From assembly GCA_018399955.1 (NCBI GenBank), contig JAGYNO010000004.1, positions 1 through 64,000 on the forward strand: a stretch of DNA of 64,000 nucleotides, read 5' to 3'. This stretch comes from Halanaerobium sp. GTDB taxonomy: Bacteria; Bacillota; Halanaerobiia; Halanaerobiales; Halanaerobiaceae. Under the pieces are notes generated by a model, which did no database searches, was not told the DNA's origin, and was given only the letters and a program-made list of their open reading frames with translations. A program made the translations under genes and the position numbers. Shown here piece after piece: positions 16,614 to 24,767 of the stretch; within the stretch, counting starts at the first letter, position 1, and every line of letters begins with the position of its first letter.

Positions 16614-17825
16614 TTAATCTACAAGTATTCTTATCAGATAATCAAAAATTATCTCTGCAGTTTTAAGAACTGTATCAAGTTCTACATATTCATCAGCACT
16701 ATGGTAGTTTTCACCATTTGCTCCAATAACATATGTAGGAAGTTTTGCTCTAGAGCCAAGGTAATTAAAATCACCTACACTTGAAAAATAGGCATTATTA
16801 CTTTTTTTACCAGTGGCTGATTCAATACTTTCTTTTATTGCCTTAGTATAAGGATTACTTTCCGAAACCACATAAGATAGAAAACCACCATTATCTTTAT
16901 GGGGAGCATCTCGAAAATTCATTACATATTGACCTTCAATATCAGCCCTTGCTGCAGCATCAGCTACTTCTTTACGTAGATATTTTCTATCCTCACCAAT
17001 AGTGACATGACGAAAAACAGAAAATGAAGCTTTATCAGGAACTGACATAGGTTCTCCACCACCTTCTACATCAAGCACACAAATTGAGCCAGGTCCCAAT
17101 TTTTCATGAGATTTAAGTTCGCTTTTCTCTAGCTCAAGCATGACTTTTGAAGCCTCATTAATAGCATTTATCCCTTTTTCTGGATTTGCACCATGAGCTG
17201 ATTTACCCTTTAATTCCACTGTGTATTTCCAGCCTCCACGGGCACCGAGACAAAGACATGGAAATTCTACACCTGTAAATCCACCACTTGGCTCTGGAAC
17301 AATTGCAACATCAGCATCATCTATAATACCGTCCAGTATTAAAGCATCAGTTCCCAATCCATAAGGTCCTTCTTCATCACTTACAAAGGTATATAAGATT
17401 TCTCCATTAAAATCATCTACTGTATTATTAAATGCTTCTAATGCAAGCATAATTGCGGCATCTCCACTTTTCATATCTAGAGTACCAAGTCCATACATCT
17501 TCCCATCTTCTACTTCAGCACCCAAAGGATCTTTTGTCCACCCCTCACAAATATTTACAGTATCAAGATGTCCATTCAGGAGTACTTGTGGTCCTTCGGA
17601 ATTTCCAATGATTTTTCCAATTACATTTGTTCCTCTAAAATCTGTTATCTTTTTTTCATGAAACTTATGATATTCTGCATTTAATCCATGTTCTTTCAGC
17701 CAGTTATGTACAAATTCCATTATTTCATCTTCATGAAAAAAAGGACTGTGAATCTGAACCAATTGTCTCAGTAATTTCTCAACTCTTTCTGAATTAATGT
17801 ACTTTCTGTGATCTGAATTACTCAT
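16614..17825 (-). CDS. M20-family metallo-deacylase/peptidase (ArgE/DapE/CPG2 type)
   Basis: First gene of the sigma-54 operon. Di-zinc M20 signatures are in place: GHLDTV with H86 and catalytic D88, GTLDMKSGDAA with bridging D117, SDEEGPYG with general base E151 and ligand E152, VPEPSGG, and a late HSADE motif supplying the last histidine. Between them lies the dimerisation lid with GGWKYTVELKGKSAHGA. Family members hydrolyse N-acyl amino acids or small peptides. Leading a beta-lysine catabolic operon that lacks KamA, it may release lysine or beta-lysine from an N-acetylated form or a peptide. Two starts are possible: TTG at 17828 (8 bases from AGGAGG) or ATG at 17825 (11 bases). Confidence 0.88.
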   Translation of the reverse strand: MSNSDHRKYINSERVEKLLRQLVQIHSPFFHEDEIMEFVHNWLKEHGLNAEYHKFHEKKITDFRGTNVIGKIIGNSEGPQVLLNGHLDTVNICEGWTKDPLGAEVEDGKMYGLGTLDMKSGDAAIMLALEAFNNTVDDFNGEILYTFVSDEEGPYGLGTDALILDGIIDDADVAIVPEPSGGFTGVEFPCLCLGARGGWKYTVELKGKSAHGANPEKGINAINEASKVMLELEKSELKSHEKLGPGSICVLDVEGGGEPMSVPDKASFSVFRHVTIGEDRKYLRKEVADAAARADIEGQYVMNFRDAPHKDNGGFLSYVVSESNPYTKAIKESIESATGKKSNNAYFSSVGDFNYLGSRAKLPTYVIGANGENYHSADEYVELDTVLKTAEIIFDYLIRILVD

Positions 17826-17917
17826 CAAAAAATTTACCTCCTGTAATAAAATGTTTTTTTAATAAAATAAAAGAAATTTATACAATTTTTATTAAATTAT
17901 ATTCACTAATTAAATTA

Positions 17918-17933
17918 TGCATTAAATGTGCCA
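17918..17933 (-). promoter_or_regulatory. sigma-54 (-24/-12) promoter of the lysine operon
   Basis: On the minus strand TGGCACATTTAATGCA has the invariant GG and GC dinucleotides exactly 10 bases apart, very close to the sigma-54 consensus. The predicted start point is near 17907, giving a leader of about 80 bases before the M20 gene. The neighbouring regulator is a sigma-54 activator, which supports the assignment. Confidence 0.85.
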
Positions 17934-17980
17934 TTGAGCGAAGATAATCTAAAAATTCGAAATTTTACCTAAAAAAAAGC

Positions 17981-18021
17981 AAAAAAATAATGATATACCC
18001 ATAAATTTGGGGATATCATTA
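17981..18021 (-). terminator. terminator of the sigma-54 activator gene
   Basis: On the minus strand TAATGATAT, a mismatch, CCC, loop, GGG, mismatch, ATATCATTA, then TTTTTTT. It separates the regulator transcript from the lysine operon promoter, which lies about 50 bases further on. Confidence 0.8.
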
Positions 18022-18098
18022 TAAAAAAGTTAATATAAAATATTATTTAATTAGATTAACTGCAGAAATTTGATTAATTTTCATTTCAATAAAGATTA

Positions 18099-18135
18099 TG
18101 ATACATATATGAATCAATAATTCATAATTGTATCA
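18099..18135. promoter_or_regulatory. palindromic upstream activator site 1
   Basis: A 37-base inverted repeat: TGATACA, 3 bases, ATGAAT, centre CAATA, ATTCAT, 3 bases, TGTATCA. It lies about 180 bases upstream of the sigma-54 promoter, the right range for a sigma-54 activator binding site. A related half-site pair recurs at 18241-18260. Confidence 0.65.
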
Positions 18136-18240
18136 AAACTGCATAAATTTTAACTATATTTTATTATTTCCTTAATTTCCTGCTGTAAACCACTGAATAT
18201 CAGGGAAAAATAAGATAATTACAAATTTTAAGACTATTGT

Positions 18241-18260
18241 TTGATTCATTCTTGTATCAA
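18241..18260. promoter_or_regulatory. palindromic upstream activator site 2
   Basis: TTGATTCATTCTTGTATCAA is an imperfect palindrome of TTGATnCA half-sites, sharing the TGTATCA/TGATTCA words of the site at 18099-18135. It ends 6 bases after the activator gene's stop codon, roughly 320 bases upstream of the sigma-54 promoter. Confidence 0.5.
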
Positions 18261-18266
18261 AATCTT

Positions 18267-20366
18267 CTATAAATTATATTTTTTCATTTTTCTAACCACT
18301 GTAGGCTGACTTATACCGAGAAGTTCTGCCATAGCCCTTGTTGTATCAAATTTATTCTTTGCTTTTATTAACATTTTCTTTTCAAGTTCTGCTACTGCTC
18401 TATTAATATTAAAATCTGTGCTGGAAATAATACTTTCTAAAAATGCTTTTTTCTGATCTTCTATATTTAATAAATCAGGCTCTAAATCATCAATATCTAT
18501 TACCTCATGTGGTACCATTACAACGAGCCTCTCTATCGTATTTTTTAATTCTCTTACATTACCCGGCCAATCATAATTTTTAAAAAAATTGAGAAGACTT
18601 CCAGCAATCTTTTTATTTGTACTGAATTTTTTATTACACTTATGGAGAAAATGTCTTACCATAGGTGTAATTTCCTCTTTTCTTTCCCTTAAAGAAGGTA
18701 CATGAATTGGAACAACATTAAGTCGGTAAAAAAGATCTTCTCTAAAATTACCATCTGCTACTTCTTTTTTGAGCTCTTTGTTTGTAGCTGCAATAATTCT
18801 GGTACTTATTTTTATTGGATCTGTACCACCAACTCTGTAAATTTCTCTTTCCTGAATGGCTCTTAAAAGTTTTACCTGCAGCTGAATCGGCATTTCTCCA
18901 ATTTCATCCAAAAGCAGTGTCCCATCTTCAGCAAGTTCAAAAAGTCCAGGTTTTCCCTTTTTGTTTGCACCAGTAAATGCACCTTTTTCATAACCAAAAA
19001 GCTCTGATTCAAGCAAATTTTCTGGTATTGCTCCACAGTTAACCTTAATAAAAGAACCCTTATTTTCTTTTAAATTTGTTGCTTTGTGGATTATCTTGCC
19101 AACAATCTCTTTTCCTGAGCCTGACTCACCAGTAATTAAAACAGTGGAGTTAAAATTTCCGAGCCTTATTGCTAGATCAACTATTTCTTCCATCTTTTGA
19201 CTTTCAATAATTATATCTTCAGCTTCAAACTGCTGAGCTCTTAATTTTTTAAGTTCATTATAATATCTAGCTGTCAATTTTTTTGTTTCAGCAAGTTCTT
19301 TTCTCATCATAGAGAGTTTTTTCATATCTCTTACAGTAGTAACAACTCTGACTATATTACCTTCATCATCAAATACTGGAGTTCCTGTAACCATAACTTC
19401 AACACCAGTTCTTATTTCATGTGTTATAGTGACCGCTTTTCTTTCTTTTAAAACATGTAAAGTAACAGATTCTGAATAATAACCCTCATCAACAAGTTCC
19501 TTCATGTGCTTTCCTATAACTTCTTCAGATTTAATTCCACTTATTTCTTCATAAGTACTATTTATTCGAGTTGTATAACCTTTACCATCAGTTATATATA
19601 ATCCATCTGAAATGGCTTCAATTATAGTATCAAGCTCCCTGTTAAGATTTTGACTATAATCTAATTCTTCAGAAATAGTCTCTAAATCCGATATATCTTG
19701 AAAAATTCCTACTGCTCCAATTATTTTATCATCTTTATATAGTGGATTTCTATTACTTATAACAACCTTATCACCTATTTTTAATTTTTGTGCAATTTCT
19801 TCTTTACCAGTATTCAAAATCTCAGGCAGACCTGTATGAGGTACAATATTTTCTATTGGACTACCTAAAGCTATTTCTTTATCAATTTCGATAATTTCTG
19901 AGGCTGCCTTATTGAAAATTTCAATTATACCCTCAGAATTTACTGCTACAATAGCATTTCTTGTAGATTCTAATATTTTAGTTAACTTTTCAATAATTTC
20001 CTTATTGTAATCATAAAAACCTTTAACCAAATCAGACTTTGTAAGCATCCCACAAATATTACCTTTTTCATCAACAACAGGCCACCTTCCAAATGGTTTA
20101 GAACAGGTCACATCAGGTGAATCATTTTTTTTGACAGTCACAATATCCTTTGTCATATGATTTTTAACAGGCTCTAATTGGTCAGTATCATTAAGATATG
20201 CATTAATTATATGACTTTTTGTTAGCAAACCTACCATTTTACCTTTTTTATTTATTATAGGAACACCATCAATTTGCTTTTCAAAAAAAAGCTCAGCAGC
20301 AGACTTAAGAGAATGATTTTCTTTTAAAGTCAGAACATTCTTACTCATAATATCTTTAATTTTCAT
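18267..20366 (-). CDS. sigma-54-dependent transcriptional activator, CBS-CBS-PAS-PAS-AAA+-HTH
   Basis: A 699-residue enhancer-binding protein. Two CBS motifs (about 1-125) are followed by two PAS domains (about 140-230 and 245-350), a short coiled segment, the AAA+ core (about 390-620) with Walker A GESGSGKE, the sigma-54-contacting loop GAFTGA and Walker B LLLDEIGEMP, and a C-terminal Fis/TyrR-type HTH with AELLGISQPTVVRKMKKY. CBS domains suggest adenosyl-nucleotide sensing and PAS domains a small ligand, together giving energy and substrate control. The start at 20366 is 9 bases from GGAG; the ATG at 20375 abuts it. It lies immediately upstream of the sigma-54 promoter of the lysine operon and is almost surely its regulator. 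Confidence 0.93.
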   Translation of the reverse strand: MKIKDIMSKNVLTLKENHSLKSAAELFFEKQIDGVPIINKKGKMVGLLTKSHIINAYLNDTDQLEPVKNHMTKDIVTVKKNDSPDVTCSKPFGRWPVVDEKGNICGMLTKSDLVKGFYDYNKEIIEKLTKILESTRNAIVAVNSEGIIEIFNKAASEIIEIDKEIALGSPIENIVPHTGLPEILNTGKEEIAQKLKIGDKVVISNRNPLYKDDKIIGAVGIFQDISDLETISEELDYSQNLNRELDTIIEAISDGLYITDGKGYTTRINSTYEEISGIKSEEVIGKHMKELVDEGYYSESVTLHVLKERKAVTITHEIRTGVEVMVTGTPVFDDEGNIVRVVTTVRDMKKLSMMRKELAETKKLTARYYNELKKLRAQQFEAEDIIIESQKMEEIVDLAIRLGNFNSTVLITGESGSGKEIVGKIIHKATNLKENKGSFIKVNCGAIPENLLESELFGYEKGAFTGANKKGKPGLFELAEDGTLLLDEIGEMPIQLQVKLLRAIQEREIYRVGGTDPIKISTRIIAATNKELKKEVADGNFREDLFYRLNVVPIHVPSLRERKEEITPMVRHFLHKCNKKFSTNKKIAGSLLNFFKNYDWPGNVRELKNTIERLVVMVPHEVIDIDDLEPDLLNIEDQKKAFLESIISSTDFNINRAVAELEKKMLIKAKNKFDTTRAMAELLGISQPTVVRKMKKYNL

Positions 20367-20526
20367 CAAGCTCATCTCCTTAAAAATTAAAAAATATTAT
20401 CTAAGTACTTATATTCTTCAATTTTTGTAATATTCTGTAATATAATTTTACAGTAAATTTTCTGGTTTTGCAATAAATAATTTTATTATTATTTATTTAA
20501 TTTAAGCCCATTCTAAATAAACACAC

Positions 20527-20564
20527 AGCAAAAAAAGACCGCCAGTCCTCAGACTGCCGATCTT
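20527..20564 (-). terminator. rho-independent terminator of the Spy/CpxP-like gene (repeat copy 2)
   Basis: Identical over 38 bases to 2503-2540. On the minus strand it is a GC-rich 13-pair hairpin with a TGAG loop and seven T, about 65 bases after the stop codon at 20630. Confidence 0.85.
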
Positions 20565-20629
20565 ATTGTAAAAATTATTATTATATTTATCTTTTTACTG
20601 GTCTTATTTAAAGTAAAAATTTAGTAAGA

Positions 20630-21259
20630 TTAGTGACAAAAACCAGGTCCATATCCACTAAAACCAGCAAAATCTTGATTAAATCTATTTCCTCTACTGC
20701 TAGATCGCATACCATAACCCTGGTCAAAATCTCTTCCTTGAAAACTACTACTGCCGCTTCTTCTGTCCATCATACCTGGACCAAACTGAGAGTCTCTATT
20801 AAAACGTCCAGATCTATCATCATCAAAACGATTTTGAAAATTTTCTTTGTTTTCTTCAATCACCTGCAGCTGTTCATCAGTTAAAATTGACTGTATTTTT
20901 TCTTGATTTGCAGTTCTCATTTCGTTCATTTCTTCTGCTAGTACTTCAATTTCATCTTTTACTCTCCCAATTTCTTCATTAGCTGCATCTTTCATATATA
21001 AATCTCTTAGTTCCCAATTTAATTCTCTAAGCTGATCTCTGAGTTCTTCTGACTCATTATAAAATTCTGCTCGGTATTCTGACATTTTATCAATTTGAGA
21101 TTCTGCAAGCTCAACCTGCCTATAATCTGTACCATAATTGTGTGCTTCATTATTGTAACTTCGACCAGATTTAGCCTGTGGTCCTTGTGCATATGTCATT
21201 CCTACAAAAGCTGTCACTACAAAAGTCATTACTAAAAATCCTGTTAATAATTTTTTCAT
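20630..21259 (-). CDS. Spy/CpxP-like LTxxQ periplasmic protein
   Basis: A 209-residue exported protein. A signal peptide (MKKLLTGFLVMTFVVTAFVG, cleavage near TYAQ) is followed by a helical, charged region of about 100 residues with coiled-coil-like runs (REQLRELNWELRDLYM-type) and the LTDEQLQVI motif of the LTxxQ family, known for periplasmic chaperone and metal-stress functions. The last 60 residues are low-complexity Gly/Ser/Arg/Asp/Phe and end with Cys-His, unlike classical Spy. A periplasm fits the diderm TolC/RND genes in this window. Confidence 0.75.
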   Translation of the reverse strand: MKKLLTGFLVMTFVVTAFVGMTYAQGPQAKSGRSYNNEAHNYGTDYRQVELAESQIDKMSEYRAEFYNESEELRDQLRELNWELRDLYMKDAANEEIGRVKDEIEVLAEEMNEMRTANQEKIQSILTDEQLQVIEENKENFQNRFDDDRSGRFNRDSQFGPGMMDRRSGSSSFQGRDFDQGYGMRSSSRGNRFNQDFAGFSGYGPGFCH

Positions 21260-21439
21260 TTTTATTTCACTCCTTAAATTTATATTTCATTTTTAACTTC
21301 TAACTAAATTATAGGAGTCAAATTTGAAGGAATTATGAATTTATAAAATTAATTTCAACTTTTTTATTATTATTCGGCATTTGCTGTTTTTTTATCTCTT
21401 TCTGCAGCACCTAAATTTCGATTCTGCCCATATTAGAGA

Positions 21440-21468
21440 TTGCAATTTTGCTAAAATATAATTATAAT
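21440..21468 (+). promoter_or_regulatory. sigma-A promoter of the exported repeat protein at 21508
   Basis: TTGCAA (21440-21445), 17 bases, TATAAT (21463-21468), about 40 bases before the ATG. It is divergent from the Spy-like gene; both genes have AT-rich upstream regions in the 248-base gap. Confidence 0.7.
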
Positions 21469-21507
21469 TAAAGTATAAGTTAAGAGCTTATAGAGGAGGC
21501 TCACAAT

Positions 21508-22314
21508 ATGACCAAAAAAATTATAGTTTTAACCCTACTAACAATCTTAGTTTTTACATCTATTAGTGCAGCTGTAGATCTTGATGATTTTGATAAAAGC
21601 TTATTTATCAGAGTCTTTAAAGATGTTGATTCAGATGATTTGGATTATATGGCTAAATTAGGTCTAAACAGCAGAGATATTAGCCTTGTTTTATATTACT
21701 ACAGTAATTCTGGTAAGGAGCTGGATGAAGAAGAATTAAGAAATATTGCCCTCACGAGAGAAAGATTGAGAGACTTCCACCGGTATTTTGGTCTACCATA
21801 TATAATATTTGATGATGAGCTGATAAGATTTAGACATCCCAGACGAGACAGACATTATCCACCTTTTGATGTAAATAAATATGACAAAAAATTTGAATTT
21901 GAAGGTGGAAGCGAAAAAATTAAAGTTCGTGGACCCAACTATGAGTATAAATATAATAATAAATTTACTGGTGTTGAAGAAAAAATAGAAATCAAAAAGC
22001 AGAAATATGAATATTATTATAAAGATGATAATATGATAGAAATGCTGGATGTACATTATGCAAACAATAAATACAGCTATTATTACAAGAATCTAAATAG
22101 CAGTAGAACAATAAAAAAAGAAGGAAGAGGCAGAATAGCTGAAAGAGATCTTATCTATGAAGAGTTGAAAGAAAGATATTATGAACTAGAAGATCAAACA
22201 GAAGATAAGAAAGATCATAAAAAAGATAATGATGATAAAACCAAAGATGACGCTGATAATGACAGCAATATTAGTTTTAAAATTGAAATTAATCTAAGTA
22301 ATTTGTTTAATTAA
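21508..22314 (+). CDS. exported protein of unknown function with four Tyr-rich repeats
   Basis: Not recognised. The 268-residue protein has a signal peptide (about 1-22, ending SISAA), an acidic helical part (23-115), then four repeats of about 21 residues (about 124-144, 145-166, 167-188, 189-208) with the pattern Y-x-Y-x-Y/K followed by a charged turn and a strand, likely successive beta-hairpins. A lysine/aspartate-rich tail (about 225-252) ends in a hydrophobic strand IEINLSNLFN, which might be a barrel- or membrane-interacting end. AGAGGAGG precedes the ATG. It is one of only a few plus-strand genes. Confidence 0.7.
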   Translation: MTKKIIVLTLLTILVFTSISAAVDLDDFDKSLFIRVFKDVDSDDLDYMAKLGLNSRDISLVLYYYSNSGKELDEEELRNIALTRERLRDFHRYFGLPYIIFDDELIRFRHPRRDRHYPPFDVNKYDKKFEFEGGSEKIKVRGPNYEYKYNNKFTGVEEKIEIKKQKYEYYYKDDNMIEMLDVHYANNKYSYYYKNLNSSRTIKKEGRGRIAERDLIYEELKERYYELEDQTEDKKDHKKDNDDKTKDDADNDSNISFKIEINLSNLFN

Positions 22315-22325
22315 AAAAATGCTAT

Positions 22326-22366
22326 TTAAAGTAAAAAACCCAAAATTTTTGGGCTTTTTACTTTAA
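22326..22366. terminator. bidirectional terminator between the repeat protein gene and pduL
   Basis: TTAAAGTAAAAAACCCAAAA pairs with TTTTTGGGCTTTTTACTTTAA, an almost 20-pair stem with T-runs on both strands. The pduL stop codon (22363-22365) lies in its arm, so it ends both the 18-kb microcompartment operon and the convergent gene. Confidence 0.85.
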
Positions 22367-23004
22367 TTATTCTTTTGTATCTTCCCCTTGTCCCCCGCTT
22401 TAAACAAACATGCATTAGCTTCATCATAATCAATATGCATATTTAAATGATAATCTTTATTTACCCTAATAAGAACATCTTTAAAAACAACTGGCCGTTC
22501 TGTAAGTACTTCAACAGAAACAATTTCTCCATCTAAAACATCCAGTCTTTCTGCATCTTCAGGAGTCATATGAATATGCCTTTTTGCTATAATTACACCT
22601 TCATCCAGTTTTATTACATTATTGCTAGAAGCAATAAATGCTGAAGCACTATTTTTTGTATCCCCTGAAAATCTTAATGGAGCATCGATACCAAGCTTAA
22701 CAGCATCAGTTTTCGACAACTCAACTTGAGATTTGCTTCTTGCCGGTCCTAGTATAGCAGAGTTCTCAATAATTCCTTTACTTCCAATGATTTTCACTTT
22801 TTCTTCAGCTAAAAACTGACCAGGCTGAGACAATTCTCTTTTTGGAGTTAAATTATAATCTGTTCCAAAGAGTTTATCAATATCATCCTGTGAAAGGTGG
22901 ACATGTCTTCCAGAAGCTTCAATTGGAATTGTCCGTTCAGCTGTCCTCTGCTGAATATTTATAATTATTTTTTTTATAGCTTCCTTCAGTTCTGCAGTAT
23001 CCAA
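22363..23004 (-). CDS. pduL: phosphate acyltransferase PduL, microcompartment type
   Basis: Converts propanoyl- or acetyl-CoA plus phosphate to acyl phosphate and CoA, recycling CoA inside the shell. Two PduL domains show the zinc-binding HVHLS (SGRHVHLSQDD, near residue 35) and AKRHIHMTPED (near 140) motifs. The first 20 residues (start TTG, MDTAELKEAIKKIIINIQQR) form an amphipathic helix of the encapsulation type, followed by a short linker. RBS AGAGGTG lies 8 bases before the TTG. It is the last gene of the operon, 19 bases after the kinase gene, whereas in Salmonella pduL lies mid-operon. Confidence 0.95.
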   Translation of the reverse strand: MDTAELKEAIKKIIINIQQRTAERTIPIEASGRHVHLSQDDIDKLFGTDYNLTPKRELSQPGQFLAEEKVKIIGSKGIIENSAILGPARSKSQVELSKTDAVKLGIDAPLRFSGDTKNSASAFIASSNNVIKLDEGVIIAKRHIHMTPEDAERLDVLDGEIVSVEVLTERPVVFKDVLIRVNKDYHLNMHIDYDEANACLFKAGDKGKIQKNN

Positions 23005-23023
23005 TTTTCTATCACCTCTTTAA

Positions 23024-24304
23024 TTAGAAAGCAGCTGCTTTTATAACTAACTTAACAATACTGCTTACCTGATATTCTAGACTAGATTTATAAATAAAAT
23101 TTTTAAATTCTCTAATTGTTTTTATATCTTTATTTTTTAGAAAAATTTTTTCCGCAAGTTCTATAATAAAGCCCTGACCAAGAGCTCTTTTTTTCAGATC
23201 TGTTATTTCCTTAAAATCAAGGCATAAACCTTCTTCATAAATTCTCATAATAATAGTACAAGCAGTTAAAGAAATAACCTCGTAAAGATAGTCTTCAAAA
23301 TACTTTTCTAAATATAAATTAGCATATAAATTATCATAGTGGGAATATTGATAAACCAAATCAGAATAATTATTTTTATATTCATTATATATATCTTCCA
23401 AAAGATCCAGCAGATACTCTTGATATTCTTTTCTCGACGGTCTATAATCCATCCCAATTATAGAGCTGTAATTTAAGATAATATTTGCTAAAAGTCTCGC
23501 CATATCATAAGATGCTGGCCCATACATTGCATATTCACTATCAAATATTTTTACATGATTTTTGCCAACAAAAATATTTGATGTATGCAGATCTGCGTGA
23601 ACTAAACACTGTTTTTTGCTTTTAAATATCTTTCTGATTTTTTCAACTTCATTTTTCAGATCTTCGTTATTTCTGAATTCTTCAATCTTTTCTGTCAATA
23701 GTGGATTGATATTTTTATCTGAAGCTTCGAGCAGAGCACCTGAAAATAAGAGCTTATCCCATACCTCAACACCTTTGGACTTATTAAAAAAATCAGATAG
23801 TATATTAAAATCATTTTCTTCTAAAAATAATCTAGAAGTAAAAAAGTCTTTTTTTGCTAAAAACTCACCCAGCTGTTTTCCCAGATGATCAAATTTTTTG
23901 CCCCTGATTAATGCACTTCTTAAAATTTCAAAGTTATCAAGAAATTCAATCAAAAGAATATTATTTTCTTGATCAAAATAATATATTTTTGGTACATAAT
24001 CAGGACAGATTAAATCCATTAATTTTATCGAAAAATACTCAGCATATATCCTTTCTTTAGGCAGTGGTATGTGGATATTATCTTCTGCAGCTCGTCTTAC
24101 AAAGGGTAATACCTGTTTAAAAATAACTTTTTTATTATTTTTTTTATCTTCAATTAAAATCAAGTTATTAGCAAGACTGTTTACACTTAGACTTTGAGAA
24201 TGGAGATTAGAGGCAGTGATTTTGCTGTTCTCAGCAAATAAATTCGTCTTATTTTTAATATAGTTTACTGCTTCTTCTTTTTTAATCAGTTCATTTAACA
24301 GCAT
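23024..24304 (-). CDS. methylthioribose kinase-like phosphotransferase (APH fold) in the microcompartment operon
   Basis: The 426-residue protein is a choline kinase/APH-fold sugar kinase. It resembles 5-methylthioribose kinase (MtnK): VIFKQVLPFVR at about 61-70 with the ATP lysine K63, catalytic loop HADLHTSN (236-243), and FDSEY with the D255-x-E257 metal motif typical of MtnK rather than the usual D-x-D, followed by YGPASYDMARLLANII. Substrates could be 5-methylthioribose, 5-deoxyribose or an amino alcohol. 5-Deoxyribose is attractive because AdoCbl enzymes shed 5'-deoxyadenosine. GGGGAGG lies 7 bases before the ATG. It is not a standard pdu gene. Confidence 0.72.
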   Translation of the reverse strand: MLLNELIKKEEAVNYIKNKTNLFAENSKITASNLHSQSLSVNSLANNLILIEDKKNNKKVIFKQVLPFVRRAAEDNIHIPLPKERIYAEYFSIKLMDLICPDYVPKIYYFDQENNILLIEFLDNFEILRSALIRGKKFDHLGKQLGEFLAKKDFFTSRLFLEENDFNILSDFFNKSKGVEVWDKLLFSGALLEASDKNINPLLTEKIEEFRNNEDLKNEVEKIRKIFKSKKQCLVHADLHTSNIFVGKNHVKIFDSEYAMYGPASYDMARLLANIILNYSSIIGMDYRPSRKEYQEYLLDLLEDIYNEYKNNYSDLVYQYSHYDNLYANLYLEKYFEDYLYEVISLTACTIIMRIYEEGLCLDFKEITDLKKRALGQGFIIELAEKIFLKNKDIKTIREFKNFIYKSSLEYQVSSIVKLVIKAAAF

Positions 24305-24330
24305 CACTTAACCTCCCCAATAAATACCCT

Positions 24331-24765
24331 TCATTTTTCATCTATATATTCTGAAAGTTGATGTAAACCTTCTCTTGTAACAGCACTGGTACAGAATATT
24401 TTTTCAGCACCAGACATTTCTAATGTGTCCCTAGCATATTCAAGATCTGCTTCATCTGAGTCAATTTTTGTAACTATCCCAATTACAGGTCTGGCAAATG
24501 CAGAAGCAAAAGCTGGCGGAAGATAATATTGCTCTGCAGTAGCATCAGCAACCAATCCAATTACAGCGGCATCTTGAGCTGCTGAGATTAAGGAAGTATA
24601 AAATCTCCTGTTTTCAATATACTCGCCTGGTGTATCAATAGCTTTGTTTTCATATTCTAAACTCTGGGTTCTCTTTTCAATTTCCCTATATTCTTTACCT
24701 TTTAAGGCTTCAAGTAATGTTGTTTTGCCAGCCTTGGTACCACCAATTAAAATAATTTTCTTCAT
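24331..24765 (-). CDS. pduV: EutP/PduV-type small GTPase-like protein
   Basis: 144 residues with a P-loop GGTKAGKTTLLEAL (about 8-21), switch region AIDTPGEYIENRRFY and VTKIDSDEAD in place of the NKxD base-recognition motif. Members associate with microcompartments, possibly linking them to the cytoskeleton or (EutP) acting as acetate kinase-like enzymes. It starts 3 bases after the preceding shell gene stop. Confidence 0.9.
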   Translation of the reverse strand: MKKIILIGGTKAGKTTLLEALKGKEYREIEKRTQSLEYENKAIDTPGEYIENRRFYTSLISAAQDAAVIGLVADATAEQYYLPPAFASAFARPVIGIVTKIDSDEADLEYARDTLEMSGAEKIFCTSAVTREGLHQLSEYIDEK

Positions 24766-24767
24766 GA

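Larger units (their letters stand above)
17829..18266. other. 438-base control region between the sigma-54 activator and the lysine operon
   Basis: From right to left it holds an activator palindrome (18241-18260), a larger palindrome (18099-18135), the activator gene's terminator (17981-18021), the sigma-54 promoter (17918-17933) and the AT-rich leader of the M20 gene with AGGAGG at 17837-17842. No ORF is seen in it. Confidence 0.7.
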
